DNA from: Pezicula radicicola
Taxonomy: Eukaryota; Ascomycota; Leotiomycetes; Helotiales; Dermateaceae
Reading direction: 5' to 3'
DNA: 64,000 bases
NCBI GenBank assembly: GCA_003008705.1
Contig: PDUO01000051.1
Span: 1,198-65,197, forward strand
Below, in pieces: positions 55,823 to 64,000 of the stretch; the stretch's first letter is position 1, and every line of letters starts with the position of its first letter. The notes under the pieces were generated by a model, which saw only the letters and a list, made by a program, of their open reading frames with translations, made no database searches and had not been told where the DNA came from. The position numbers and the translations under genes are program-made.

Positions 55823-58800
55823 ATGGATGCCAACGCCTCAAATCTCTCGGACCCCAAATATCTGTACGATTTCGTCGTCTCAACCACTCAAGCAAGCATC
55901 AACTCCGGCCTCCTAGCCTACCTCAGCAGGGGCAACCATCCCGTCACCTGCATCTGCTTTCTCGCTGATCCCGAAACTGGCAATCCCACCGAGCAGATCA
56001 CTATCAGTGACTTCCTCAAGCGTACCAACGGGGTAAACCCATTCGATATCCCCGACAAAACTCCCTACGCCGACTCCCGTACTAAAGTCCTAATCGACGC
56101 CCGCTTCGTCGCCGGGGTCAAGATCCAAATGGGACTGCCCCCCGGTGTCCTCCCTAAGGACCTGCCCCCGGTCGTCACTCTCGGCAACAGCGCCAACAAC
56201 GTGCTCTTCAACATGTTTTGTTCGCAGTTGCAGGTGATCCAAGTCTCGTTCCCAAACCCCTATGGAGGGGGTGGGGGGTGGGATGTCTGGAGCCAGGACA
56301 AGACGCCGTGGTACGTCCAGACGAGGGTCGACCTCGTCACAGAGGACCTCGACAAAGAACTCGACACGCCATTCTTCAATAATAACAAAGACTTGCAGAA
56401 GCAGCTCAGAAACAAGTTGGTAAATCTGTCGGGCACAGCGTTCAGTTTGCAGCAGCTGCTGTTCGACCTCGACAATGCCGTCCTGGAGACCGTTCCCACC
56501 TTCCAGGGTATGCCGAAAGCCTCCAACGCCGAGGTCATCCTGCAGAAATGTTTCGTGGACATCTATAGTACAAATGCTAAAACGTACGGATTGCCGCTCG
56601 TCTCTGTAACGGCGGTCGCGACGACTACCGACCCGTCCCAGCTGCAGTTGACCGCATACGAGCGGCAGGTCAGCCCTTTGAGGGATGGGAGCGGCGTGAT
56701 CCCGAACCCTACCAAGGCCCAGGAATCAGCTACCACGCTCGATTTTCTCTGCGTAGTAGACAATCACAAACTGCCAGGCGCGGCGAGCTTCGATTGGAAC
56801 TGGGTGCTGCCTAATGACATCGACACTAAAAGTGGCGTCATCGCCATCAACCGCACGGTCATCGGCAATCAGATCATGACTCAACTGATTCCCATCGCCA
56901 AGCAAAGCTGCATCATTAGTTCATGCAACGTAAATGCCCATTTTTTTGGAAATGTAGACTGGGACTATAACTTTTGGAGCGGGGGAACGCCACAGACCCA
57001 AAAGGTCAACCCCAGCGGGGAGAATGTGATCGAAATTGCGTATTACCACTATTCCACTTACAATAATAAGTCCGGATCAACGTATGCAGAACTAGGTCTT
57101 AGATCTTACTACAATTGCAACGTTGGCTTCACCGGTACTACAATAACTATAACACAGACACTCAGAATTAACGTCTACGCCTGCAAGGACACCGCGAGCG
57201 ATCGTATCGACGCAGTCAACAAGGCAATCGTCGACATGTACACTATCTCGGTTGACCAAGATGGTGACCTGCAAATGACCAAGACCAAGTCTGAAACATT
57301 TGATACATCCGAGACCCCACACAGCACCTTCAACTTCTGTACTAAGATTGACAACATTACCAATAAAATCAAGGAATCCGTGACTAACTATGTCAGCCCT
57401 ACGTTCAAAGATATCCCGATTAGTAAGTTACGGAACTTCGTCTTCCCTGGCGCGAAGGTATTCACGTACAAGTCACCCAAGTTCTCCGAAAACAAAGACC
57501 TGATATGCGATATAACCTATATAGACCCAAATGAGGCTGTGCCATCCGCGTCCGTTCTCCTTTTGGCCGAGGAAGCCTCGCCCGCTCCTCTCTCTCTTCA
57601 GGATGTGAATACTGAATCAGCTCTGAAACTGACGCATTCATCCGACCTGATGCAGAACTACCTCCAAGGTGAAATCGTGTCCCCAACGGGTAAGTTCGAG
57701 GCCCTGCAGACGGATGCCGGCTACGCCTTGGTCTTCGCGATCGACTCCTCTGGCGTCTTTCACGTAATCGAGGAGCAGAGCGGCACGACGCGTACTGGAT
57801 GGGGCCTTCGCGACCTTTCTACTGTGGCGACCAAGACAAATTTTCCCGGTAAGAAGGATGCGATCGTCCGTACTTTTGACGCTGGACAGAGTGCCCTTGA
57901 TGGCACCATCGGCCTCGCCATGGCTGTCTCGTCCGACGGGTCCGACCATCTTTTTGTGTCGCTGTATAATAACAGCGCGGATACATCCTGGACTGCGAAG
58001 CCGAACTGGACGTCATATCCGTTTGACGCCGTTGCCGAGACACCGGCGTCGATCTCTATCACGGGCATTCTCTTCGCCGAGACAAGTAACAGCCAGCAAT
58101 ATCTTATTGTCGACATCGATCGCTCTAGCAAGTCCTCAGTCAAGGACATCGTACGCTACTACATCGATCCATCCAAGACGAGTGGTTGCTACTGGGTGAG
58201 ACACGACGTGCCGGTCGACATCGAGGACGGCAGATACGAGAGCTGCGTTGGGAGAGCGTCGAACAGCTTCGTTGACGGCGTCTACACGTCGGGAACAGCT
58301 GCGGGAGCCGCTCAGCTGGTCTATGTGCCGGTCCTTAATATCTTTGGCGAGGGGCCGCCTATGCCGACCCGGCTCAGCCTGCCCGGCCATGCGGTCCCCT
58401 CGGCCATCGCTACTTCTCGCAACGGGGACGAGTCGTCCAATCTGTATAGGACCACCGACCTATACGCCATCAGTGGCTCGACGCTCTACCGCTTCGCCGC
58501 CGACGCCCAGATGGACGGTGGCGTTGGAAAGCCTATTGTCACCAACGATGTCCTTGACGGGACCGAAACACTGTTGGCCATGACACACGACGGCGTGACA
58601 ACTCTTTGGGGAAAGAACAGCAGCGACCAGGTCTACTACCTCTCGTGCCCCACAACCCAGCTTCCCGTGCCTGGGTCGTGGAGCGCTCCCGTTCCTATCC
58701 TCACCAGCGTTGAGCGCATCTCGGCCTACACGAACAGGGGAGACGGCGGGAACACCATCTTTGCATCTGGCGGCGGGAAGTTGCAGAAGCTTACCCAGGC

Positions 58801-61105
58801 GACCAACACGGCCGCGAAGATGTGGCGCGCGCAGGAGATCAAGCTCGCAACGCCGGCTCAGCAGAAGTCGCTCTCGTTCCGCTCCTACACCACTACATTT
58901 TACGTCGCCAACGCCGAGGACCTCCCCGTCCGCGGGGTCAAGCTGGCAATGTCGACAAAGTCTCGCGCGCCGGTATACATAAACGGCCTTTACTACGTGC
59001 TGGGGCAGACACCGGTAACAGTAAAGACGGACGCCATGGGTTCTGTGACAGTGATTGAGGCGACCGAGGACATCCACGGCACCATCATCACGGTGTCGAT
59101 GAACGGGGGCTTAACGAGCACGGACATCAATCCGATGAATAAATCTTTCCTGAAAGTCGCCGCTCTCGATTCCGAGAACTTGCTTCGTGGAGCAACCTTC
59201 CCCAGCAGGACCATTGGTGGCGGCATAGTCGGCCCAACCAAGTCAGTCCCACTCGTGGCTCCCACGGCCTCGGGAGGGGACGTCACGGCTGTCGCCGCCA
59301 ACTTAGGCAAGCTCAAGACGATTTACTTTGATGTTCGCACCTCCACCCGCACATCCCCACAGGCGGCTCTCTACGGCCACGTCGTCCCAGCGACCCTGTT
59401 CCTCGCCTCCCCATCTAGTCGTGGCATTGACATCGCCATTGCGGCGGGAGACCTCTACCGCTGGCTGAAATCCGGCGTCCATGCCGTGATCAGCATCATC
59501 AAGGATACCGTCAGCGACGCATGGCACTTCTGCGCCACCATTGCCGGCAAGGTCTACCGCGCCGTACTGGACACGGTGGACGCCGTCGTGGGCGCCGTGG
59601 AGTGGATCTTCGACGCCATTAACACGGGCGTCGAGGATCTTATCCACTTTCTCGAGTTCCTGTTCGAGTGGGACGATATCCGGAGGACGAAAGATGTGAT
59701 GCACAACTTGGTGACGCTGTACCTACAGCACAAGGTGGATGACATTAAGCCCTCACGAGTAGCATTTGACAAGCAAGTCGCGGCGGTCGAGAAAACGGCT
59801 AGCCAATGGGCGCACATTACCGACTGGTCGTCACTCGGCCCCCTGGCCGCGAAGCCAGCCGCCAGCAGCACTACGAACCCGACGAAGGGCCAGACCTCGG
59901 GCTCGCAGTTGCTCGCTAGCCACTTCCGGAACCACGCCACCGAGCTGAGAGTCCTCGGCGGCGAACCCACGTTCGATGTCGTCCAGAATCTCGCCGACGA
60001 TCTGCTCACGGCCATCTCAAACGAGGGCGCGGTCCTCTCGTCCGTATACAACCAGTTGCAGGAGCTGGCCGCCAAGTTCCACTCCATAAGCGTCGAGGAC
60101 GCGCTCAAGGAGATCGCGGCTATCTTGGTCGATGGGGTCCTGTCGAACGTGCAGGTTGTGGTAGATGCCCTGCTGGATGTACTCTCTGACCTTGCGAGCT
60201 CGGCGAGCGGTCTCTTAAATGTGAAGATCTATATCCCTATTATCTCGGACATTCTCAACGACATTGGGGTACCGGAAATCTCCTTCCTCGACCTGTTCAC
60301 CTGGATTGCCGCCGTCGGCTACACCATGGTCTACAAGATTGCCAACAACAAGGCGCCCTTCCCCGACAACGACAACAACATCAAAGCCATCATCTCGGCC
60401 ACAAGCTGGGATAGTCTTGCGGCGCTCTTCGCCCAGAACCCGGCATCCCTTAATGGCGACGCTTCTCACACGCTGGCGGTCAGCCTACCCGATGGCTTAC
60501 AGGAGGTAATCTTTGTAACCGGCCACGCCGTCGCCGGCTTCATCTCTTTCACGGGGGACTTTATCAATACTTTTGAGGCCGAAGCCGAGACGGGCACCAA
60601 TCCCTTCTCGACCCTATCAGCCATCATGGGCATCATCGCGGCCGCCTCTGGGGGCGCCGCTGATGCCCTCGCCCCCAAGCTCCCCCCCGAAAACACCGCC
60701 GTCGGCGTCCTTTCTAAAGCTACCACGGCAGCGGTTATCGTCGCTAAACTCGTCTTTAGCGGCCCGGCTCAGGAGAAGTTCGGCGCCCCGGGCACTAAGT
60801 TTTCGGGACTGGCGGTCAGCGACGGGCGCGCAACAGGGGCAATCGTTAACGCCATCCTTGTAATCCCCGCGCTGTTCGTGACGGGGTGGCACTTTTACGA
60901 GCTTAGCGGTAAGGCCGTTGGGGCCGAGCGGTCGACAGCTATCGTTGGGGAGGTGTCGAACCTAGCAAGCTACATGTCGAGGGTTTCGTATGCGGTGGCG
61001 GTAAACGATAAGGATCCGGAGAGTAGGCAGGTGCCGATCGGGATTACAGCGGTTAGCAATCTTGTTGTTGCAGGGTTACAGACGGCTGAGGCTACTATTT
61101 ACTAA
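55823..61105 (+). CDS. Giant intronless protein of unknown function, 1760 aa
   Basis: An uninterrupted frame from the ATG in TCAATCATGGATGCC (55823) to TAA; an in-frame TTG five codons earlier is ignored. No signal peptide. I recognise no named family. Seen: residues about 1-550, beta-rich, starting NLSDPKYLYDFVVSTTQASI. About 600-1010: repeated strand patterns around LVFAIDSSGVFHVIEE, DLYAISGSTLYRFAADAQ and TLWGKNSSDQVYYLSCP, suggesting a beta-propeller. About 1020-1110: an Ig-like region (LPVRGVKLAMSTKSRAPV). About 1200-1760: mostly helical, with amphipathic or hydrophobic stretches (VDAVVGAVEWIFDAINTG, LSAIMGIIAAASGGAAD, AIVNAILVIPALFVTGWHFY). Codons, above all in the second half, end in C or G far more than in neighbouring genes. 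Absence of introns, composition and position between A+T islands raise the possibility of horizontal transfer. The helical hydrophobic C-terminus could meet membranes (inference). Confidence 0.85.
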   Translation: MDANASNLSDPKYLYDFVVSTTQASINSGLLAYLSRGNHPVTCICFLADPETGNPTEQITISDFLKRTNGVNPFDIPDKTPYADSRTKVLIDARFVAGVKIQMGLPPGVLPKDLPPVVTLGNSANNVLFNMFCSQLQVIQVSFPNPYGGGGGWDVWSQDKTPWYVQTRVDLVTEDLDKELDTPFFNNNKDLQKQLRNKLVNLSGTAFSLQQLLFDLDNAVLETVPTFQGMPKASNAEVILQKCFVDIYSTNAKTYGLPLVSVTAVATTTDPSQLQLTAYERQVSPLRDGSGVIPNPTKAQESATTLDFLCVVDNHKLPGAASFDWNWVLPNDIDTKSGVIAINRTVIGNQIMTQLIPIAKQSCIISSCNVNAHFFGNVDWDYNFWSGGTPQTQKVNPSGENVIEIAYYHYSTYNNKSGSTYAELGLRSYYNCNVGFTGTTITITQTLRINVYACKDTASDRIDAVNKAIVDMYTISVDQDGDLQMTKTKSETFDTSETPHSTFNFCTKIDNITNKIKESVTNYVSPTFKDIPISKLRNFVFPGAKVFTYKSPKFSENKDLICDITYIDPNEAVPSASVLLLAEEASPAPLSLQDVNTESALKLTHSSDLMQNYLQGEIVSPTGKFEALQTDAGYALVFAIDSSGVFHVIEEQSGTTRTGWGLRDLSTVATKTNFPGKKDAIVRTFDAGQSALDGTIGLAMAVSSDGSDHLFVSLYNNSADTSWTAKPNWTSYPFDAVAETPASISITGILFAETSNSQQYLIVDIDRSSKSSVKDIVRYYIDPSKTSGCYWVRHDVPVDIEDGRYESCVGRASNSFVDGVYTSGTAAGAAQLVYVPVLNIFGEGPPMPTRLSLPGHAVPSAIATSRNGDESSNLYRTTDLYAISGSTLYRFAADAQMDGGVGKPIVTNDVLDGTETLLAMTHDGVTTLWGKNSSDQVYYLSCPTTQLPVPGSWSAPVPILTSVERISAYTNRGDGGNTIFASGGGKLQKLTQATNTAAKMWRAQEIKLATPAQQKSLSFRSYTTTFYVANAEDLPVRGVKLAMSTKSRAPVYINGLYYVLGQTPVTVKTDAMGSVTVIEATEDIHGTIITVSMNGGLTSTDINPMNKSFLKVAALDSENLLRGATFPSRTIGGGIVGPTKSVPLVAPTASGGDVTAVAANLGKLKTIYFDVRTSTRTSPQAALYGHVVPATLFLASPSSRGIDIAIAAGDLYRWLKSGVHAVISIIKDTVSDAWHFCATIAGKVYRAVLDTVDAVVGAVEWIFDAINTGVEDLIHFLEFLFEWDDIRRTKDVMHNLVTLYLQHKVDDIKPSRVAFDKQVAAVEKTASQWAHITDWSSLGPLAAKPAASSTTNPTKGQTSGSQLLASHFRNHATELRVLGGEPTFDVVQNLADDLLTAISNEGAVLSSVYNQLQELAAKFHSISVEDALKEIAAILVDGVLSNVQVVVDALLDVLSDLASSASGLLNVKIYIPIISDILNDIGVPEISFLDLFTWIAAVGYTMVYKIANNKAPFPDNDNNIKAIISATSWDSLAALFAQNPASLNGDASHTLAVSLPDGLQEVIFVTGHAVAGFISFTGDFINTFEAEAETGTNPFSTLSAIMGIIAAASGGAADALAPKLPPENTAVGVLSKATTAAVIVAKLVFSGPAQEKFGAPGTKFSGLAVSDGRATGAIVNAILVIPALFVTGWHFYELSGKAVGAERSTAIVGEVSNLASYMSRVSYAVAVNDKDPESRQVPIGITAVSNLVVAGLQTAEATIY

Positions 61106-61456
61106 GTTGATTCTAACGGACAGATATAAGGCGTATAAGTTAATTGCTGGGAATATAGTACGGAACTACTCAAGTTTCATAAGCGAGCCAAGTAGCCGAG
61201 GACTACTTATATCGTAGCATTCGTTTCTATTCCACATCATCTATCTATCAATCAATCACTTATTACAATACAAACCAGTTCTACCTATATTCTTACGAGT
61301 ATACTCACCCTGGTGATCCTAATATTAATAAAGTTATAATAATATTCTTAAATTATATCCCTAAAATTTAACTTATATAATACTCTTTTTATATATACCC
61401 CTTTAATTAAAAATTAATGTATTTTAATTTAAAAGAAGTTTATCTTATAAGCGATA

Positions 61457-61487
<31 letters not shown>

Positions 61488-61669
61488 TTAAAACTAAGAT
61501 AATAATATAAAAATTTTAATATATTTAATATTTTTTATTTTAAGATACTTTTTATTAGAGTATTATTATCTTCTATACTTAGTATAAAATTATATAATCT
61601 AATAAGATATTTAAAATAAAATAAACTTAAACTAATAAAATAAAAGAATATTTATTAATTAATCCTTCT
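61106..61669. other. Intergenic with A+T island
   Basis: 3' region of the giant gene, then a RIP-like A+T island at about 61315-61660 with a (TA)n run at 61458-61482. No gene seen. Confidence 0.5.
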
Positions 61670-62250
61670 CTGCCGCGTTATTAACTTCTTGCTAGAGACG
61701 TTGAAGTGTATGCGGGTGCTTGATCAAATTGTACGTGACACTTGACGGAGAAATGGAAGTAGTGTCACTGCCAGCTGTCACGTTGGCAAGGCAGATCTAC
61801 ATGACGTCCATTCGAGTAATCTTTTCAGGATCAGATTCACGGAGAGCCAAGAAGCGCGAAAGAAAGTCTGGAGGGCCATCTCGTCGAGCAACTCTAGAAT
61901 CTTTCATCCTAGTTTTCCGACTTTCGATGGCTTTTCGTGTGAAGTCTGCTACGTAGGCTCGTCCGTCCGATTTGGGAAGGCGTGGGGAGATCTATGGGTG
62001 TAGTGAGGGGAACATACCAACCAAGGTACCGTAGATTAATTGGGATTCAAGAGCCTTGAAAACACCTTCAGCTTTTCCTTGTTCCAGAAAGCCAAGTAAC
62101 TTCCCGAACGTGATTTCCCCGATAACATCGAATGCGTAGCACTGCAGCCAGTGTCCGAAGTCAATCAGAGGTCCAGATGGATCATTGGCGAATTCAGTGC
62201 AGCGACGCATCATTGTAAGGAAAGAAAAGAATGTACAGAGAGCCATTTAA
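61670..62250 (-). pseudogene. Cytochrome P450 fragment
   Basis: The minus strand reads CTEFANDPSGPLIDFGHWLQ, then FDVIGEITFGKLLGFLEQGK and ESQLIYGTLV (62190-62010, helices D-F). After a probable intron it reads VADFTRKAIESRKTRMKD, PPDFLSRFLALRESDP and the helix I motif ANVTAGSDTTSI (about 61770), ending with YNLIKHPHTLQRL near 61700. Stops at about 61798 (TAG after TRMDVM) and 61692 (TAG after LQRL) interrupt it. The ExxR and heme-binding Cys regions are missing: the A+T island begins where they should be. The N-terminal part beyond 62250 is unrecognisable. A dead P450 of the pisatin-demethylase-like fungal type, by resemblance. Confidence 0.75.
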
Positions 62251-63305
62251 AGTTATAGAAGTGTGGGGTCTGATCTGCCACTACCAGCAAGTGGGGAGGG
62301 GGTGGGGGAGTGACTGCGGCAGATCGACAGGCAAGAACTCGGCCATTGTATTGGCCATTCGCTCTGTATTTTATACCAACAGGGATTTGAGCTTGGGGAT
62401 CAGTGAGATATCGTGGAAGTTTCATGAGGGCCCGGATATGGTGCTGCCAACTAGGCTATCGACGAATCGCCTCGAACTTCCCCTTTTTTGACTTCGCGGG
62501 TAGCGGAAAATTCCAAAGCCCGAAGCCCAAGCGATGGAACAAATTTTCGAGGATTCTAATCTTAGTGTGTATTCTATAATCGAGTGGCTAAAATACATAA
62601 AGTGCTTCTACTATATTAGCAAACTATAAGCCATATAGCCGAAGCTTAACCAGTAAGACATTAGCTTAGCATAAGCGCTTGCGATTAGTTATACTAGTAA
62701 TAATAATATAAAAGATTTATATAATAAAAAGAAATAATTTTAAATATAATATATAAAGAACATAAGATACTTAGAAATTTTAAAAAATAAATTTTTATAA
62801 GATCTTTGCTTATAATATAATTAAATTATATATTAATTTTTAATAGTATATATAACTTAGTATTTGCCTTTCCACGGATGGCTAAGACGATTGTGTGCGT
62901 TCCCCCTCTGCCCCTCCCCCCTTCTCTCTTCCCACTTCACCCTGGTCAAGGCTTACCACTTCCAAAGGCAGAACAACTCTATCAAAGGCTCGACTATCAC
63001 AACTGTAGCATTCTAGATATAGAATAGTAATCCGGAACTGGTTAGGATCTTAGCTGAAGTGGGCTAGTATACCAGTTTGGCTTGTCCAAGCACAATGCCC
63101 AGCACGCCTTGCCTAGAACATGTTATTTTAGAAACTTACAGAGAATTAGGCTCTTTCTTTCAAAAGTTTCAGTAAATTCGGCATAGCGAATAAAAGAGGG
63201 GTAGGCGCTGGGACGATGAGATAGATAGTATAGTTAGAGGCAATTTGAGGTTATTTGTTTTCAAGTATAGTATTCTCTTTCGCGGAAATATCTCCAAAGT
63301 AATTA
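62251..63305. other. Intergenic with A+T stretches
   Basis: G-rich run GTGGGGAGGGGGTGGGGGAG at 62291-62310, A+T-rich stretch at about 62690-62865, pyrimidine-rich run at 62900-62940. Possible decayed N-terminal P450 sequence near 62250-62480 is not demonstrable. No gene seen. Confidence 0.4.
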
Positions 63306-63738
63306 TCGGCCGACTCGCTTAGTGTCCAACTTTATTACGTTCGTTCTAAGTCGGAGAAAGTAAAGTATCTAGGAAAGTAAAGTATTAAGTTAAAAATCCC
63401 CCTATATTTTATAGTTGGAATATACAATTTTAAGGATAAAAGTATAAATATTATAATAACCCTTGGAGATATTTTCTTAGAATTAATTAATTAATTAATT
63501 ATTAATATAAGGTTATAATTAAATTAGAAAATTAGTATATTTTTTACTATTATAGAGGTGTAGGGTAAAGAATTATTATATTTTCTCTATACATTCTATA
63601 GAAAAATATATAGTAAAATTAAATTTTACTATAAATTTATATACAAATTTATAACTTAATACGTCGCTTGCCGGCCTAAATCGCTTTCCCCGACTAAAAG
63701 CGATAGCGCATTAGTCGGACACTAAGCGAGTCGGCCGA
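63306..63738. mobile_element. 433-bp TIR element (MITE-like), A+T interior
   Basis: CGGCCGACTCGCTTAGTGTC near the left end (from 63307) is repeated exactly in reverse complement near the right end (to 63737). The perfect inverted repeat extends to 22 bases (63306-63327 and 63717-63738), and CC(A/G)ACT continues the match inward. The interior is mainly A+T with no ORF, except for a GC-rich inner stretch before the right end that contains its own CGCTTT..AAAGCG hairpin. The structure fits a non-autonomous DNA transposon that has undergone RIP-like mutation. No target duplication could be recognised with confidence. Confidence 0.8.
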
Positions 63739-64000
63739 CGATCAGAGCACTACTTTTACTTCAAGTGATTTCGCTCATCGCCTGTTATAGGCGTGGTGAC
63801 ATAATGTTCTTCAGGGTCAGCTTGTTGAACATGGAGCATGACATTGTACAAAGGAGAATTAATCGTAGAGAGAACTTTCTGCGACCGTCAAAGGCTTCTG
63901 AGAGGCCGAGAAAATGGGGTAAGATGTCCTTGAGCGAAGGAATATGGGCCAACGTTGACTCGTATTGCAGAGGTGTTTGAGTTGATATTCTTTGACCTGC
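63739..64000. other. End of window, no gene recognised
   Basis: An open plus-strand stretch of 71 codons at 63765-63980 has no recognisable domain; it could be part of a gene continuing outside the window but nothing supports that. Confidence 0.3.

Noticed and set aside
58460..59704. Long minus-strand frames opposite the giant gene (205 and 133 codons among others)
   Set aside because: Antisense frames are expected to stay open in GC-rich coding DNA. No domain resemblance or start context.

Overview
The window reads as nuclear DNA of a filamentous ascomycete (Pezizomycotina). Genes are split by short introns of roughly 50-70 bases with GT..AG ends and CTAAC-type branch sites. The families are typically fungal: HET-domain, Zn2Cys6 regulators, PDR-type ABC transporter, LysM/chitinase pair, STAND/NLR protein. 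Gene-bearing DNA alternates with nearly pure A+T blocks that look like products of repeat-induced point mutation (RIP). I cannot place the species. I see no rRNA, no convincing intact tRNA and no CRISPR array.

Layout. 1-6.3 kb is an A+T-only block with a decayed tandem repeat; it ends abruptly inside the 3' part of a secreted cysteine-rich protein gene. 7.8-14.2 kb holds a head-to-head pair: a large chitin-binding GH18 chitinase and a six-LysM secreted protein. A decayed class 3 lipase, an apparently frameshifted HET-ankyrin gene, a relic MFS transporter and a relic flavin monooxygenase follow (14.7-22.1 kb). A Zn2Cys6 regulator (23.2-25.8 kb) and a PDR-type ABC transporter (26.7-31.4 kb) are each complete except for one in-frame stop. 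A Fot1/pogo-like transposase relic and a terminal-inverted-repeat element come next. Then an intact Zn2Cys6 regulator, an SDR, and a dienelactone hydrolase with one stop codon (33.6-38.0 kb).

39.3-46.4 kb is the most suggestive region. Two unknown genes that resemble each other are transcribed divergently from a shared 0.5 kb promoter, and one converges on an NLR-type gene (unknown N-terminus, alpha/beta-hydrolase-like, NB-ARC, helical repeats). From 46.7 kb on: an unknown basic protein, a hydrolase cut off at an LTR-like sequence, an intact enoyl-reductase-like gene, a broken carotenoid oxygenase, a very large intronless GC-rich gene (1760 codons) of unknown function between two A+T islands, a P450 relic and a second TIR element.

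Together this looks like an accessory, probably fast-evolving region: chitin-directed secreted proteins, allorecognition-type proteins, regulators, transporters and tailoring enzymes but no PKS, NRPS or terpene backbone gene. A recurring pattern is loss of function by single nonsense codons of the kind CpA-to-TpA change would create. Exon boundaries were worked out by hand from splice motifs and reading frame; where lengths are said to close in frame I checked the arithmetic.
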